Notes under the pieces: generated by a model | What the model was told of the DNA's origin: nothing | Database searches by the model: none | Seen by the model: only the letters and a program-made list of their open reading frames with translations | Shown: positions 1 through 6,019 of the stretch, piece after piece | How positions within the stretch are numbered: position 1 is the stretch's first letter | Layout: every line of letters begins with the position of its first letter | From: an uncultured Eggerthellaceae bacterium | Lineage (GTDB): Bacteria; Actinomycetota; Coriobacteriia; Coriobacteriales; Eggerthellaceae | Assembly: GCA_958454405.1 (NCBI GenBank) | Contig: CAUEBO010000079.1 | Coordinates: 1 to 10,713, forward strand | Length of the DNA stretch: 10,713 nt | Direction of reading: 5' to 3' | Translations under genes and position numbers: made by a program

Positions 1-464
1 TCTTCGCGAGCTGCCTGATCTACTTCCCGGCGCAGCTGGCGGCCCTGTTCAACGTCGGTTGGCTGACGTTTGCTGCAGACGCGATCTCGACGGGCTGGGT
101 GAACTGGATCCTCACGGCGATCCTCATCGTGTTCTTCGCGTACTTCTACACCTCCATGGTGTTCAATCCCGATGAGACGGCGGACAACCTGCGCAAGCAG
201 GGAGGCTTCATTCCCGGCGTGCGCCCCGGCTCGGCTACGGTGCAGTACATCAAGAACGTCCTGCACCGCGTCACGCTGCCCGGCGGCATCTTCATCGCCG
301 TTATCGCCGTGGTGCCCACGATCATCTTCTTCTTCACGGGCAACCAGCTGGTCCAGGCGTTCGGCGGCACTTCGATCCTCATCATGATCGGCGTTGCCCT
401 CGACACGATGAACAAGGTGGAGTCTCAGCTGAAGATGCACAACTATGATGGTTTCTTCAAGTAG
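1..464 (+). CDS. secY: SecY protein translocase subunit, C-terminal part (5' end outside window)
   Basis: This is the carboxy-terminal part of the SecY channel subunit of the SecYEG translocon, a multi-spanning inner-membrane protein. The first full codon is at position 3, leaving 153 residues before the TAG stop; the open frame runs in from the left edge, so the GTG at 99 is internal. Visible SecY features are a membrane segment followed by the cytoplasmic loop FNPDETADNLRKQGGFIPG and then VRPG, the hallmark SecY loop that contacts the ribosome or SecA. Two further hydrophobic segments follow (about IFIAVIAVVPTIIFFF and ILIMIGVALDTM), and the charged tail ends in DGFFK. SecY directly before adk is the usual end of the spc ribosomal-protein operon. 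Identification is secure; only the missing N-terminus is unknown. Confidence 0.96.
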   Translation, partial: FASCLIYFPAQLAALFNVGWLTFAADAISTGWVNWILTAILIVFFAYFYTSMVFNPDETADNLRKQGGFIPGVRPGSATVQYIKNVLHRVTLPGGIFIAVIAVVPTIIFFFTGNQLVQAFGGTSILIMIGVALDTMNKVESQLKMHNYDGFFK

Positions 465-487
465 AGGAGCCTGAAAACCGTGCAACA

Positions 488-513
488 AAGGGAGGGCCTG
501 CGGGTCCTCCCTT
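488..513 (+). terminator. Terminator-like hairpin after secY
   Basis: AAGGGAGG pairs with CCTCCCTT as an 8-bp stem. It extends inward by GCC/GGT with one G-U pair, closing on a TGCG loop. It starts 24 bases after the secY stop. The following bases, CGTGTCTG, are only weakly T-rich, so it is an imperfect intrinsic terminator. It fits the promoter seen upstream of adk, which suggests adk can be transcribed separately. Confidence 0.55.
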
Positions 514-537
514 CGTGTCTGCTGAGCGAGCTGCGCT

Positions 538-662
538 GGTTGTCATCCTGAGCGAGCGAAGCGAGTCGAAGGATCCCGTGCGGCGCCAGCTGGAAGGCTC
601 CTGGCTGTCGCTGCATGGGATCCTTCGACTGCGCGCTGCGCGCTCCGCTCAGGATGACAACC
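538..662. repeat. Inverted pair of GTCATCCTGAGCG-type palindromic repeats (element A)
   Basis: The left arm (538-577) begins GGTTGTCATCCTGAGCG and ends AGTCGAAGGATCCC. The right arm (617-662) is its reverse complement at both ends but carries a longer GC-rich centre (GAGCGCGCAGCGCGC in place of AGCGAAGCG). The spacer is 39 bases. Each arm is itself partly palindromic: ATCCT near one end pairs with AGGAT near the other. A second copy of the same architecture lies at 5915-6007. The element sits in the secY-adk gap and explains nearly all of the 313 bases between the two genes apart from short hairpins and the adk promoter. I recall similar intergenic sequences from other bacteria but cannot verify this here. 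Confidence 0.9.
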
Positions 663-678
663 TGTTTCGGTTGGGGTA

Positions 679-693
679 AGGCGAGTCTCGCCT
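679..693 (+). other. Small hairpin followed by T-rich DNA upstream of adk
   Basis: AGGCGA, loop GTC, TCGCCT forms a perfect 6-bp stem, followed by GTCTTTCTGTT. It could be a second weak terminator for read-through from secY and the repeat pair, since it lies before the adk promoter. The stem is short, so the role is uncertain. Confidence 0.3.
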
Positions 694-731
694 GTCTTTC
701 TGTTGAAATATGCGCTAACGCCATAGGGCTT

Positions 732-740
732 TGATACAAT
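732..740 (+). promoter_or_regulatory. Extended -10 promoter for adk
   Basis: TGATACAAT matches the extended -10 pattern TGn followed by TACAAT, 37 bases before the adk start codon. An extended -10 can work without a good -35, and no convincing -35 lies at the right distance; the TTGAAA at 703-708 is too far upstream. Together with the hairpins after secY, this suggests adk has its own transcript. Confidence 0.5.
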
Positions 741-777
741 ACGGCGCATCGATTGTAAGTCGAAAGGAAATCTCATC

Positions 778-1404
778 ATGAACATCGTGTTGTTGGGGGC
801 GCCGGGCGCCGGCAAGGGAACGCAGGCGGCCAAGCTGGTTGAGGAGTACAGCCTGCCGCATATCTCGACGGGCGACATGCTGCGCGCCGCCGTCAAGGCG
901 GGCACGCCTCTGGGCAAGAAGGCCAAGTCCTACATGGACGCGGGCGATCTGGTGCCCGACGACGTGATCATCGGGCTGGTGGAGGAGCGCCTGCAGGACC
1001 CCGACACGGAGAAGGGCTTCATCCTCGACGGGTTCCCGCGCACGTCCGCGCAGGCCGTCGCGCTCGATGCCGAGCTCTCGAAGCTCGAGCGCCCGCTCGA
1101 CGCCGCGCTGCTCATCGACGTCGACCCCGAAGTCATCGTCAAGCGCCTCACGTCGCGCCGCATGTGCAAGGACTGCGACTACATCGGCTCCGTTGCGGAC
1201 AAGACCTGCCCGAAGTGCGGCGGCGAGATGTACCAGCGCGATGACGACAACGAAGCCACGGTGCGCAACCGCCTGGACGTCTACGAGAAGTCCACGGCTC
1301 CGCTCATCGACTACTACCGCGGCTGCGATCTGCTCGTCTCCATCGACGGCGATCGCGATCCCGACGTCGTGTACGCCGACGTGAAATCTGCGCTGAGCCT
1401 GTAA
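778..1404 (+). CDS. adk: Adenylate kinase (zinc-type LID)
   Basis: This cytosolic enzyme interconverts ATP plus AMP with two ADP. At 208 residues it has normal family length. The P-loop GAPGAGKGTQ is at residues 7-16, the AMP-binding region includes ISTGDMLR (29-36), and DGFPRT at 84-89 is the adenylate kinase signature. The LID domain carries four cysteines, C130-x2-C133 and C144-x2-C147, expected to hold a structural zinc. The gap between the two pairs is 10 residues, shorter than the roughly 16 I recall for Bacillus-type enzymes. YQRDDDNEATVRNRL (152-166) holds the conserved LID and core arginines. The ATG is preceded by AAAGGAAA at a workable distance. It follows secY as in many bacteria, but the gap is wide and contains repeats and a promoter. 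Confidence 0.97.
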   Translation: MNIVLLGAPGAGKGTQAAKLVEEYSLPHISTGDMLRAAVKAGTPLGKKAKSYMDAGDLVPDDVIIGLVEERLQDPDTEKGFILDGFPRTSAQAVALDAELSKLERPLDAALLIDVDPEVIVKRLTSRRMCKDCDYIGSVADKTCPKCGGEMYQRDDDNEATVRNRLDVYEKSTAPLIDYYRGCDLLVSIDGDRDPDVVYADVKSALSL

Positions 1405-1434
1405 CCCCTCGCCGGATAAGAGAAATGTCAACGA

Positions 1435-1537
1435 GAAGCTCCGAGGTGTTCGAGATTGCCCCGCCGCGCGGCCGAGCGTACCGTATGGTACGTGAGGGAA
1501 AGCGCATAAGGGGCAAGATCGGATGCCTCGGAGCTTC
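1435..1537. repeat. 103-bp nested inverted-repeat element after adk (element C)
   Basis: A perfect 12-bp outer arm, GAAGCTCCGAGG (1435-1446), is matched by CCTCGGAGCTTC (1526-1537). Inside it, TTGCCCC (1456-1462) pairs with GGGGCAA (1510-1516). In the centre CGTACC, loop GTAT, GGTACG (1477-1492) forms a perfect 6-bp hairpin. The whole can fold as one long interrupted hairpin on either strand. There is no T-run on the plus strand, so it is not a classical intrinsic terminator. It fills most of the gap between adk and the next gene and reaches past an upstream in-frame ATG at 1523. It may be a mobile miniature inverted-repeat element or a structured RNA; the sequence alone does not decide. Confidence 0.8.
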
Positions 1538-1582
1538 GCAGCGTCGGTCCTCCCGCTGTTCGTAGAACGGCGGAACCCTGAT

Positions 1583-3760
1583 ATGCCCACCGTCCGCCAA
1601 AACATAGCCTACGCCTACGAGGGCTTCATGCGCACCCATCGCGCGACGGTCCGCCATATCGCGAAGAGCGTCGCGGCCATCTTCATCATCGCGTTTCTGC
1701 TGGAAACGTTTCTGTTCAACGTGAACTATTTCCTGTCGGCGGGCTACAACACCATCAGCCTGAACGACAAGCTCAACTTGCAGGAGACGACGGACGGGCA
1801 GTACAAGCTCACGGCCGTGAACCACGAGATGGAGTTCTCCAACCTGAACACCGAAGTGCACAACATCAGGCTGGACTTCGATTTCGGGCAGCCGGCGCAA
1901 GAGCTGACCGTGCGGATACACTTCACCGACGAGGCCCATCTTACGTACTTCGACTCCACCGAGTACACGGCGGGCGTGCCGGACGTGGCCGTGTCCACGT
2001 TCGTCGACCAAAGCGAGTACATCAACCTCAACACGACGGGGCTCGTGAACAATCTGCTCATCGAGATCGTGGGCGACGACGTGAGCTACCCCATCAAGCT
2101 CGCAGGCGTCTCCCTCAACGCCCATCATCCCTTCGACTTCAACACGACGCGGTTCTTGACCATGGCAGGCCTGCTGGGGCTCGTGTTCGCGTTCCGGCCG
2201 CGTTCGGCCATCTACCGCATCGGCATCGTGGACCAGCCGAGGAAGTCGAAGGCGGTCATCATCGCCACCGTCGCCATCGAAGTCTGCCTGCTCAGTTCGT
2301 ATCTGTTCCTGGGGTCGAACCTGGTGGGCGTGGCAACCAAGTCCTACAACACCGGATCGTGGGATGGCACGAGCATCGTGAACACGTTCGAGGTCGGGGG
2401 CGACAACGCCCAGCAGTACGCCGAGCTGGCGAAGGCCATGACGAAAGGCCAGCTCTACCTTGACGAGGAGCCGCCGCAGTGGCTCCAGGACATGGGCGAC
2501 CCGTACGACAAGGGAGCGCGCGACGAGGCGCAGAAGGAAACGGGGGAGGCGTACCTCTTCGACGTCGCCTACCACGACGGGCATTACTACGTCTACTTCG
2601 GCGTGGTGCCGGTGCTGCTGTTCTACCTGCCGTTCTTCTTGTTGACGGGGGCGAACTTCCCGACGGCCATCGGCGTGCTCGTTGCGGTGGTGGCTTTCGT
2701 GCTGGGATGTTCGGCCCTACTCGACCGCTTCGCGCGTTACCATTTCAAACGGGTGAGCCTTGGGCTCTACCTGCTGTTGCAGATACCGCTTGTCATGTGC
2801 TGCGGCATCCTGTACCTGCTCAAGTTCCCGACGTTCTATTCGCTGCCCATCGCGCTGGGCCTTGCGTTCTCGGTATGGGGCCTGTACTTCTGGATGCGCG
2901 GGCGCGCCGCCGAGCGGCCCGAAGGATGGTATCTGGCCGGATCGCTGTGCATGGCGCTGGTCGCGGGGTGTCGCCCCCAGCTGCTCGTGCTGTCGCTTCT
3001 GGCGTTCCCGCTGTTCTGGCGCGCCTACATCACGAAGCGGCGCCTGTTCACGCCGCGCGGTGCCCGCGAGTTCGCCTGCCTGCTGGCGCCGTACGCCGTG
3101 GTGGCCGCCGGCCTCATGGGGTACAATTACGCGCGCTTCGGGTCGTTCACTGACTTCGGGGCGAACTACAACCTCACGGTGAACGACATGACGAAGCGAG
3201 GATGGAACATCGGGCGTTTGGCGCCGGCGCTCTTCGCGTACTTCGTGCAGCCGCCGACGGCGACCGGGGTGTTCCCCTATGTGCAGGCGGCGCCGTTCGA
3301 CACCACCTACATGGGCCAGACCATCAAGGAGGCCACGTTCGGCGGCATCCTGGCGTGCCTGCCGGTGCTGTGGATCCTGCCGTTCGCCAAGCGCATCCTG
3401 CAGCTGCGCTTCCGGCAGCGCTCGACGCGCACCATCGCCGGCGTCATCATCGTGCTGCTGATAGGCGGCGTGCTGGTGGCGCTGCTCGATGCCCAGATGG
3501 CCGGCATCCTGCAGCGCTATTTCGCCGACTTCAGCTTCATGTTCCTGGCGGCCGTCGTGTTGCTCGCGTTCGTGGTGAACGAGAACCTGGAATCCAACAC
3601 GACGACGCAGAACCTGCTCATGAAAGTGCTGCTGACCCTTGTGACCCTCTCGGTGGTGTACAGCGCGCTGCTGTGCTTCGTCCCCGAGACGGGCTGGTAT
3701 TCCGACGTGTACCCATGGGCGTATCAGAACATCATTGAAACCGTGCAGTTCTGGACCTAG
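1583..3760 (+). CDS. Large polytopic membrane protein, GT-C glycosyltransferase-like
   Basis: The product is 725 residues. A short cytoplasmic N-terminus is followed by one membrane segment (about 28-47), then about 140 mostly polar residues rich in alternating beta-type patterns (50-185), probably outside the membrane. About a dozen further hydrophobic segments follow between 190 and 700. The outer loop with DNAQQYAELAKAMTKGQLYL (274-293), PYDKGARDEA (307-316) and HDGHYYVYFGVVPVLLFYLP (331-350) resembles a family of uncharacterised bacterial membrane proteins related to GT-C enzymes, which use lipid-linked sugar donors. No catalytic residue can be named with confidence. I chose the ATG at 1583 because the upstream ATG at 1523 lies inside a repeat element. 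The Shine-Dalgarno is weak, and the ATG at 1628, behind GAGGG, is a credible alternative. It precedes nagB by 121 bases. Confidence 0.85.
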   Translation: MPTVRQNIAYAYEGFMRTHRATVRHIAKSVAAIFIIAFLLETFLFNVNYFLSAGYNTISLNDKLNLQETTDGQYKLTAVNHEMEFSNLNTEVHNIRLDFDFGQPAQELTVRIHFTDEAHLTYFDSTEYTAGVPDVAVSTFVDQSEYINLNTTGLVNNLLIEIVGDDVSYPIKLAGVSLNAHHPFDFNTTRFLTMAGLLGLVFAFRPRSAIYRIGIVDQPRKSKAVIIATVAIEVCLLSSYLFLGSNLVGVATKSYNTGSWDGTSIVNTFEVGGDNAQQYAELAKAMTKGQLYLDEEPPQWLQDMGDPYDKGARDEAQKETGEAYLFDVAYHDGHYYVYFGVVPVLLFYLPFFLLTGANFPTAIGVLVAVVAFVLGCSALLDRFARYHFKRVSLGLYLLLQIPLVMCCGILYLLKFPTFYSLPIALGLAFSVWGLYFWMRGRAAERPEGWYLAGSLCMALVAGCRPQLLVLSLLAFPLFWRAYITKRRLFTPRGAREFACLLAPYAVVAAGLMGYNYARFGSFTDFGANYNLTVNDMTKRGWNIGRLAPALFAYFVQPPTATGVFPYVQAAPFDTTYMGQTIKEATFGGILACLPVLWILPFAKRILQLRFRQRSTRTIAGVIIVLLIGGVLVALLDAQMAGILQRYFADFSFMFLAAVVLLAFVVNENLESNTTTQNLLMKVLLTLVTLSVVYSALLCFVPETGWYSDVYPWAYQNIIETVQFWT

Positions 3761-3770
3761 CGGGCCTGGC

Positions 3771-3854
3771 TCATCGACGCACGATGCGCCGATGACGACG
3801 GCTGCGCTCGGCCGCTGCGCTTGAAGGACGGGGTCGACGTCGAGGCGTCGCCCC
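3771..3854 (+). other. Two hairpins between the membrane protein gene and nagB
   Basis: TCATCGACGCA (3771-3781) pairs with TGCGCCGATGA (3785-3795) over 10 of 11 positions across a CGA loop, just after the preceding stop codon. GGGG-T-CGACG (3830-3839) pairs with CGTCG-CCCC (3846-3854) with one bulged T, ending 17 bases before the nagB Shine-Dalgarno. Neither is followed by a T-run. They could be Rho-independent-like pauses, or a leader structure for nagB; the function is not established by sequence. Confidence 0.35.
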
Positions 3855-3881
3855 CGATGGAGACGAACTAGAGGAGCAACC

Positions 3882-4619
3882 ATGGAATTCATCATCGCCG
3901 ACAGCGCGGAGGACATGAGCCGCCGTGCGGCCGACCGCATCGTCGCCTGGATAGCCGCCGACCCTGCTTGCGTGCTGGGCCTGGCAACGGGTACGACGCC
4001 CATCGGCCTGTACGCCGACCTCGTGCAGGATTGCGCTGCGGGTGAGGTGAGCTTCGCCGACGTGACCACGTTCAACCTCGACGAGTACCGCGGCCTCGAT
4101 CCCGAACACGACCAGAGCTACCGCTACTTCATGAAAAAACACCTGTTCGACCATGTGGACATCGACCAGGCGCGCACGCACGTGCCCGAAGGCTCGAATC
4201 CCGACGCCGAGGCCGTGTGCGCCGCCTACGAGCAGGCCATCGAAGAGGCGGGCGGCATCGATTTGCAGCTGCTAGGCCTGGGGCCGAACGGCCACATAGG
4301 CTTCAACGAGCCCGAAGGCACGTTCCCGAAGGCCACGCATTGCGTCGACCTCACGGAGAGCACCATCCAGGCGAACAGCCGCCTGTTCGACCGCATCGAG
4401 GACGTGCCGCGCCAGGCGTACACCATGGGCATCGGCACCATCATGGCGGCTCGTTCCGTGTTGGTGGTGGTGGAGGGAGCGCATAAGGCCGAGATCGTGA
4501 AGCGCGCCTTCTTCGGCCCCGTGACGCCGCAGGTGCCGGCTTCCATCCTGCAGTTCCATCAGGACGCCACCGTCATCGTCGATCCGGCCGCCGGCGAGCT
4601 CTGCCGCGCTCTGGCGTAG
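3882..4619 (+). CDS. nagB: Glucosamine-6-phosphate deaminase
   Basis: This cytosolic enzyme converts glucosamine-6-phosphate to fructose-6-phosphate plus ammonia, the last step of amino-sugar catabolism. At 245 residues it matches the short Gram-positive form rather than the 266-residue E. coli enzyme. Family motifs are the phosphate loop LGLATGTTPIGLY (32-44), TTFNLDEYRGL (62-72, with catalytic D67), and LGLGPNGHIGFNEP (131-144), which holds H138 and E143 of the ring-opening relay. N136 replaces the Asp of the E. coli enzyme, as in Bacillus-type NagB. The allosteric C-terminal tail of the E. coli protein is absent. AGGAG lies 5 bases before the ATG. nagA follows 122 bases downstream on the same strand, so the two probably act together. 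Confidence 0.96.
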   Translation: MEFIIADSAEDMSRRAADRIVAWIAADPACVLGLATGTTPIGLYADLVQDCAAGEVSFADVTTFNLDEYRGLDPEHDQSYRYFMKKHLFDHVDIDQARTHVPEGSNPDAEAVCAAYEQAIEEAGGIDLQLLGLGPNGHIGFNEPEGTFPKATHCVDLTESTIQANSRLFDRIEDVPRQAYTMGIGTIMAARSVLVVVEGAHKAEIVKRAFFGPVTPQVPASILQFHQDATVIVDPAAGELCRALA

Positions 4620-4674
4620 CCGGATGACGGTTCGCCGGGTGTTTTGAGGGCGATGGCGAAGGGCCTCTGCTCGC

Positions 4675-4704
4675 TTGACAGGTGCGTTTCTGCCAGGCGA
4701 ATGG
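4675..4704 (+). promoter_or_regulatory. Possible weak promoter before nagA
   Basis: A perfect -35 hexamer, TTGACA, is at 4675-4680 in the nagB-nagA gap. At 18-bp spacing the -10 would be GAATGG (4699-4704), a poor match. The 122-base gap is long for two operon genes, so an internal promoter is possible, but the -10 makes this a weak call. Confidence 0.22.
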
Positions 4705-4741
4705 CATGATGGAATGGCTGCATGAAGGAAAGGATGGGACG

Positions 4742-5869
4742 ATGCGCATAGTTGGCGGCAAAGCTTTCGACGGCGAAGGGTTCGTCGAGCGCGACATCGC
4801 GATTGAAAACGGGCTTTTCGCGGGTTGCGAGGCGGGTGCGGGCGGCGACGAGGTGGTCGACGCGAGCGGCTGCTACGTGATCCCCGGCTTGGTGGACCTG
4901 CACTTCCACGGCAGCGCCGGCGCCGACATCAGCGACGGCGACCTTGCGGGTCTGCACAAGATGGGCGCCTACGAGGCGTCTCGCGGCGTCACGGCCATGT
5001 GCCCAGCCACCATGACGCTGCCCGAGGACGTGCTCACGCGCGCGGCGCGGGCCGCGGCGGCCTACGAGCCGGCCGAGGACGAGGCGGACCTCGTGGGCAT
5101 CAACATGGAGGGGCCGTTCATCTCGCCGAGCAAAGTGGGCGCGCAGAACCCCGACTACGTGCGCAACCCGGGCGCGGAGGAGTTCCGCCGCTTGCAGGAG
5201 GCCGCCGGCGGGCTGTTCAAGCTGGTGGACATCGCCCCCGAGGAGCCGGGCGCTGACGAGTTCATCAAGGAGATGGCGGGCGAAGTGCGCATCTCGCTCG
5301 CGCACACCTGCACCGACTACGACACGGCCGCGCACGCCTTCGAGCTGGGCGCGCGCCAGCTCACGCACCTGTTCAACGCCATGGACCCCATGCACCACCG
5401 CAAGCCCGGCCCCATTCCGGCCGCGGCCGAGCGCGACGACGTGACGGCCGAGATCATCGCCGACGGCGTGCACATCCACCCCGCCATGGTGCGCCTGGCG
5501 TTCAATATGTTCGGCGACGACCGCATGATCCTCATCAGCGACACCCTGCGCGCCGCCGGGCTCGAGGACGGCACCTACGACCTGGGCGGCCAGGACGTCA
5601 CGGTGCGTGGCCCCGTGGCTACCATCGAGAACGGGGCGCTGGCGGGCTCGGTGAGCGACCTCATGCGCTGCCTGTACGTGGCGGTGCGCGACATGGACAT
5701 CCCGCTGGCGAGCGCCGTGAAGGCCGCGAGCGCCAACCCGGCCCGCGCGCTCGGTCTGGAGGGCCGCTACGGCTCCCTCGACGCCGGCTGCGTGGCCGAC
5801 GCCGTGCTGCTGGACCAGGAAACGCTCGAGGTCAAACAAGTCATCCTGCGCGGCAAGCCACTCAAGTAG
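4742..5869 (+). CDS. nagA: N-acetylglucosamine-6-phosphate deacetylase
   Basis: This amidohydrolase-superfamily enzyme removes acetate from GlcNAc-6-phosphate to give glucosamine-6-phosphate, the substrate of NagB encoded just upstream. With the start at 4742 it has 375 residues, normal for the family. Metal and active-site motifs are PGLVDLHFHGSAGAD (48-62, HxH at 54 and 56), NMEGPFISP (121-129, metal Glu123), LAH (H188), THLFNAM (208-214, H209), DGVHIHP (241-247) and the catalytic Asp267 in LISDTLRAAG, where SDT replaces the usual TDA/SDA. The C-terminal part reads ANPARALGL and ends in a typical short beta region. AAAGGA lies 7 bases before the ATG; the upstream GTG at 4682 would add 20 residues that look unlike the family. 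The stop lies 9 bases before repeat element B. Confidence 0.96.
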   Translation: MRIVGGKAFDGEGFVERDIAIENGLFAGCEAGAGGDEVVDASGCYVIPGLVDLHFHGSAGADISDGDLAGLHKMGAYEASRGVTAMCPATMTLPEDVLTRAARAAAAYEPAEDEADLVGINMEGPFISPSKVGAQNPDYVRNPGAEEFRRLQEAAGGLFKLVDIAPEEPGADEFIKEMAGEVRISLAHTCTDYDTAAHAFELGARQLTHLFNAMDPMHHRKPGPIPAAAERDDVTAEIIADGVHIHPAMVRLAFNMFGDDRMILISDTLRAAGLEDGTYDLGGQDVTVRGPVATIENGALAGSVSDLMRCLYVAVRDMDIPLASAVKAASANPARALGLEGRYGSLDAGCVADAVLLDQETLEVKQVILRGKPLK

Positions 5870-5878
5870 CGAATACCC

Positions 5879-6007
5879 TTGTCATCCTGAGCGAACGGGA
5901 GTCGCCCTCTCCCTTTGTCATCCTGAGCGGAGCGCGAAGCGCGGAGTCGAAGGATCTCTGCACTGGTGGGTAGATCCTTCGACTCGCTTCGCTCGCTCAG
6001 GATGACA
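5879..6007. repeat. GTCATCCTGAGCG-type repeat cluster between convergent genes (element B)
   Basis: This holds three copies. A truncated one (5879-5904) starts TTGTCATCCTGAGCG but diverges after. A long-type arm (5915-5957) has a GAGCGCGAAGCGCGG centre. An inverted short-type arm (5972-6007) follows after a 14-base loop. The reverse complement of the last arm is identical over 35 bases to the left arm of element A, and the long arm differs from the element A long arm at only two positions over 41 bases. Element B therefore has the architecture of element A in the opposite orientation. It fills the 150-base gap between the stop codons of nagA and the GGDEF gene and may serve as a two-way transcription barrier, though no T-run follows. 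Confidence 0.9.
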
Positions 6008-6019
6008 CGTACTTGGGAG

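Noticed and set aside
543..926. Small minus-strand frame with CHPERSAQRAVEGS-like peptide
   Set aside because: This is translation of the GTCATCCTGAGCG repeat, a known kind of false protein prediction, joined to adk antisense.
715..1605. Long open frame on the minus strand opposite adk
   Set aside because: It is the antisense of adk, extends into repeat element A, has no ribosome site, and its arginine/alanine/valine-rich composition is typical of antisense frames in high-GC DNA.
1304..4075. Two long minus-strand frames (1304-2584 and 2717-4075) opposite the membrane protein gene
   Set aside because: Composition is rich in His, Arg, Gln and Val without any motif, and the plus-strand frame has clear membrane segments and family motifs.
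4620..4741. Amino-sugar responsive riboswitch, glmS-like ribozyme or NagR/DasR operator before nagA or nagB
   Set aside because: I found no conserved ribozyme core or a clear operator palindrome in the 122-base gap or before nagB.
4559..5839. 426-residue minus-strand frame opposite nagA
   Set aside because: nagA on the plus strand has all metal and catalytic motifs; the opposite frame is low-complexity and lacks a ribosome site.
538..6007. Repeats as a CRISPR array
   Set aside because: Only two distant clusters, arms are inverted, spacers are irregular and there are no cas genes.
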